Shown: positions 62,000-64,000 of the stretch, one piece after another
Position numbering within the stretch: position 1 is the stretch's first letter
Layout of the letters: every line of letters starts with the position of its first letter
NCBI RefSeq assembly: GCF_021391675.1
Contig: NZ_CP090095.1
Coordinates: 3,105,501-3,169,500 of the forward strand
DNA: 64,000 nucleotides
Reading direction: 5' to 3'
Source of the DNA: Neorhizobium galegae
GTDB taxonomy: Bacteria > Pseudomonadota > Alphaproteobacteria > Rhizobiales > Rhizobiaceae
Made by a program: the position numbers and the translations under genes
The notes under the pieces: generated by a model
What the model was told of the DNA's origin: nothing
What the model saw: only the letters and a program-made list of their open reading frames with translations
The model's database searches: none

Positions 62000-62751
62000 G
62001 CAAAGCGACCGACGCGAAGAACGACGCCACCAGGAAAGCAAACGGCAAGCTCAGGATCGCCGCGATGGGCGACCTGCATGTCAAGGAACACGGCACGGTG
62101 TCCTACAAGGAGCTGTTCACCGAGATTTCCCAGGCTGCCGACATCCTCGTCCTGACCGGAGATCTCACCGACCTCGGCAAGGTCAAGGAAGCGGAAATCC
62201 TGGCTTCCGACCTGCGCGCCTGTTCTATCCCGATCGTCGGCGTGCTCGGCAACCATGATTACGAATGCGGCTGCGTCGAGGAGGTCACCCATATCCTGAA
62301 GGAGGCCGGCATCCATCTGCTGGAAGGTCAGGCGGTCGAGATCAACGGCGTCGGTTTCGCCGGCGCCAAGGGTTTTGCCGGCGGCTTCGGCCGCCACATG
62401 CTCGGCTCCTTCGGCGAGCCGGCGATCAAGGCGATGGTGACCGAAAGCGTCGAGGAAACCATGCGCCTCGAAAACGCGCTGCGTCAGGTCCGCTCGGAGC
62501 GGGCCATGGTCATTCTGCATTACGCGCCGATCCGCGAGACCGTGGTCGGCGAGCCGGAGGAGATCTATCCCTTCCTCGGCTCATCGAGATTGGCGGAAAC
62601 CATCGATCGCTTCCCGGTAAAGGCTGTGGTTCATGGGCATGCACATCGCGGGACTTACGAGGGCAAGACGCCGGGCGGTGCGCCGGTCTACAATGTCGCA
62701 AGCCATATCGAGAAGCCGTCGGGGAAACCGTATGCGCTGTTGGATCTTTAG
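61996..62751 (+). CDS. Metallophosphoesterase coupled to the nucleotidyltransferase gene
   Basis: 251 residues. All calcineurin-type metal motifs are present: GDLH (Asp26, His28), GDLTD (Asp56), GNHDY (Asn86, His87), ILHYAP and VHGHAHRG. It hydrolyses phosphate mono- or diesters in the cytoplasm. It starts with GTG at 61996, overlapping the nucleotidyltransferase stop by 4 bases, so it is translationally coupled. A small hairpin follows the stop (GGCTGC/GCAGCC, 62751-62766). Confidence 0.85.
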   Translation: MSKATDAKNDATRKANGKLRIAAMGDLHVKEHGTVSYKELFTEISQAADILVLTGDLTDLGKVKEAEILASDLRACSIPIVGVLGNHDYECGCVEEVTHILKEAGIHLLEGQAVEINGVGFAGAKGFAGGFGRHMLGSFGEPAIKAMVTESVEETMRLENALRQVRSERAMVILHYAPIRETVVGEPEEIYPFLGSSRLAETIDRFPVKAVVHGHAHRGTYEGKTPGGAPVYNVASHIEKPSGKPYALLDL

Positions 62752-62788
62752 GCTGCGGTTGCAGCCTTGCCGTGCTATCAGCTGAGTG

Positions 62789-62899
62789 CCCAACAGCACG
62801 CGGCGCGGCGGTTATCCACACGCGGCACGCCTCGCGGCTTGTTGGCAACAACGGCTCGATCACGCGCCACTCGAAATCGGTCAGGTCATATCAGCTCAT
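62789..62899 (-). pseudogene. Decayed N-terminal remnant of an IS5-family transposase
   Basis: On the minus strand from 62899: MS, a stop, then YDLTDFEWRVIEPLLP. A shift of frame then gives NKPRGVPRVDNRR, and a further shift gives RVLLG. This is the start of the IS5-type transposase (family pattern MSR.DLTDFEWRVIEPLLPNKPRGVPRVDDRRVLNG). It has one stop and two frameshifts within about 110 bases, and the rest of the gene is absent. Confidence 0.7.
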
Positions 62900-62976
62900 A
62901 CCGATCCTGACTCATCAATCAGTGATCGATGTAAGCCCGGCTTGATCCCTAACCGTTGTCCTCGTATCTTTCGAGG

Positions 62977-63240
62977 ATGACGGTGACACTGCTTCCCTTA
63001 TCAAGCGGCCACTATTCGCTGGAATTCGAACCGTCGGACCTTCCGTCGGTAACATTAGCCATTCGCAACCTCTATGGCGTGCCAGACAGGCGGGAGTACC
63101 CGACATCTGCCAGGTACCGGTTCGGTGGATGCAGCTTCACCTTCCAGAGCGAGTGGGACGATCCCTGCCTGATTTCCGGATCAGCAGAAGGCGACATCAT
63201 CCTCAAAGCCCTTCACGAAGCTCTGGACACAGCGACCTGA
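62977..63240 (+). CDS. Hypothetical protein
   Basis: 87 residues beginning MTVTLLPLSSGHYSLEFEPSD and ending EGDIILKALHEALDTAT. Soluble, with a beta-rich core (YRFGGCSFTFQSEWDDPCLISG). I do not recognise a family. An upstream in-frame TTG at 62956 would add seven residues. It follows an IS remnant and precedes a convergent dihydrolipoyl dehydrogenase gene. Confidence 0.5.
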   Translation: MTVTLLPLSSGHYSLEFEPSDLPSVTLAIRNLYGVPDRREYPTSARYRFGGCSFTFQSEWDDPCLISGSAEGDIILKALHEALDTAT

Positions 63241-63297
63241 CGCAAGCCCGCTTATTGAGTTCACGACCTAGTCCAGCATCTGAGAGCGCTGCTTGCT

Positions 63298-64000
63298 TCA
63301 AATATGCAGCGCATGCCCCAGCGCCTTCAGCGCCGCCTCGGCAAACGCCTCCGACTGCGTCGGATGCGCATGGATCGTCCCGGCGATATCCTCCAACCTC
63401 GCCCCCATCTCGATCGCCAGCGAGAACGCCGCCGAGAGTTCGGAAATCCCCGCCCCGACACCTTGGATGCCGAGCACCAAATGATTGTCGGCCCGCGCCA
63501 CGACGCGCACGAACCCCTCCTCCGCCGACAGCGTCATCGCCCGGCCATTGGCGGAAAACGGGAACTGGCCGATCTTGATCTCGCGGCCCGCCGCCCTCGC
63601 CTCGTCCGGCGACATGCCCACCGAGACGATCTCCGGATCCGTGAAGCAGACGGCGGGAATGGCGCGCTTGTCCCAGGAGCGGCGTTTGCCGGAAACGATC
63701 TCCGCCACCATCTCGCCTTGCGCCATCGCCCGATGCGCCAGCATCGGCTCGCCGGTCACATCGCCGACCGCATAGATGCCGCGCATCGAGGTGCGGCACT
63801 GCTCGTCGATCCGAAGGAAGCGACCGTCCATGTCCAGTTCCAGCTCCTCCCGGCCCCAGCCTTCGGTCACGGGCTTGCGGCCAACCGTGACGAGGACCTT
63901 GTCGGCAGCAATGCGTTTCTCCTCGCCGGAACCGGTCTCCGCCAGCAGCGCCTCTCCGTTCGATGACAGGCCCTTGACCTTGGTGCCGAGCAGGACCTCG
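63298..64000 (-). CDS. Dihydrolipoyl dehydrogenase (C-terminal part, runs off the window)
   Basis: The last 233 codons of a FAD-dependent dihydrolipoamide dehydrogenase; the start is beyond base 64000. Visible features are the second FAD contact [22 protein letters not shown] and the dimerisation domain [25 protein letters not shown]. The C-terminal active-site His-Glu region reads [26 protein letters not shown] (HAHPT...E). It regenerates oxidised lipoamide in a 2-oxoacid dehydrogenase complex. Its association with branched-chain or pyruvate complex cannot be told from this part. Confidence 0.92.
   Translation of the reverse strand, partial: EVLLGTKVKGLSSNGEALLAETGSGEEKRIAADKVLVTVGRKPVTEGWGREELELDMDGRFLRIDEQCRTSMRGIYAVGDVTGEPMLAHRAMAQGEMVAEIVSGKRRSWDKRAIPAVCFTDPEIVSVGMSPDEARAAGREIKIGQFPFSANGRAMTLSAEEGFVRVVARADNHLVLGIQGVGAGISELSAAFSLAIEMGARLEDIAGTIHAHPTQSEAFAEAALKALGHALHI

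Overview
The window looks like a chromosomal segment of a member of the Rhizobiaceae or a close relative (Rhizobium/Agrobacterium/Sinorhizobium type). The evidence is high GC, dense gene packing with ATGA and TGATG overlaps, a CtrA cell-cycle locus (sciP, fliJ, ctrA, chpT, eipA), an RpoH1-type sigma factor, a four-subunit sarcosine oxidase and a rhizobial-style heme operon. Names come from reading motifs and recalled family knowledge. No database search was run.

Layout. 0-1.3 kb: end of a branched-chain amino acid ABC operon (livM partial, livH). 1.6-6.7 kb: soxBDAG heterotetrameric sarcosine oxidase. 6.9-7.9 kb: a phage-type DUF2793 protein. 7.9-15.2 kb: cell-cycle and envelope block. It holds a sugar transferase with a perfect CtrA box, sciP, a PqiA-like membrane protein, a small GNAT, fliJ divergent from ctrA, an orphan receiver protein, chpT, eipA and a membrane-anchored coiled-coil protein. 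15.2-17.5 kb: SPOUT methyltransferase, small membrane protein, rluD. 17.5-24.1 kb: an accessory block between rluD and rpoH with an AraC regulator, a 53-residue Cys-rich protein, a DUF1127 protein, a methyltransferase and four envelope genes including a trypsin-fold protease. 24.1-34.0 kb: rpoH, an ACT protein, an 882-residue membrane protein, purA, a DMT transporter, a chemotaxis receptor and a degenerate transglutaminase-like protein.

34.2-42.3 kb is a catabolic/uptake cluster: creatininase-family hydrolase, divergent LysR, NMT1/THI5-type ABC transporter, cytosine-deaminase-like amidohydrolase, FAD-linked oxidase and quinone reductase. Overlapping stops and starts, plus a shared 12-base motif upstream of two transcription units, suggest one regulon. 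42.3-55.9 kb is mixed: GNAT, LtrA, SLT lipoprotein, an internally deleted yceI remnant, flavin monooxygenase, two PNPOx-type proteins (one fused to GAF and a probable winged helix), L,D-transpeptidase, RidA, aldehyde dehydrogenase, DUF4344, an MhqD/MhqO-like pair, ung and galE. 56.0-60.1 kb is heme uptake and use (hmuTUV divergent from an IsdG-type heme monooxygenase and hutX). 60.1-64.0 kb has a structured intergenic region, small proteins, a nucleotidyltransferase-metallophosphoesterase pair, a decayed IS5-type transposase start and the end of a dihydrolipoyl dehydrogenase.

The best candidates for undescribed systems are the envelope protease module at 20.3-23.9 kb, the nucleotidyltransferase/phosphoesterase pair at 61.1-62.8 kb, and the LysR-controlled amide/pyrimidine-like catabolic cluster at 34.2-42.3 kb.
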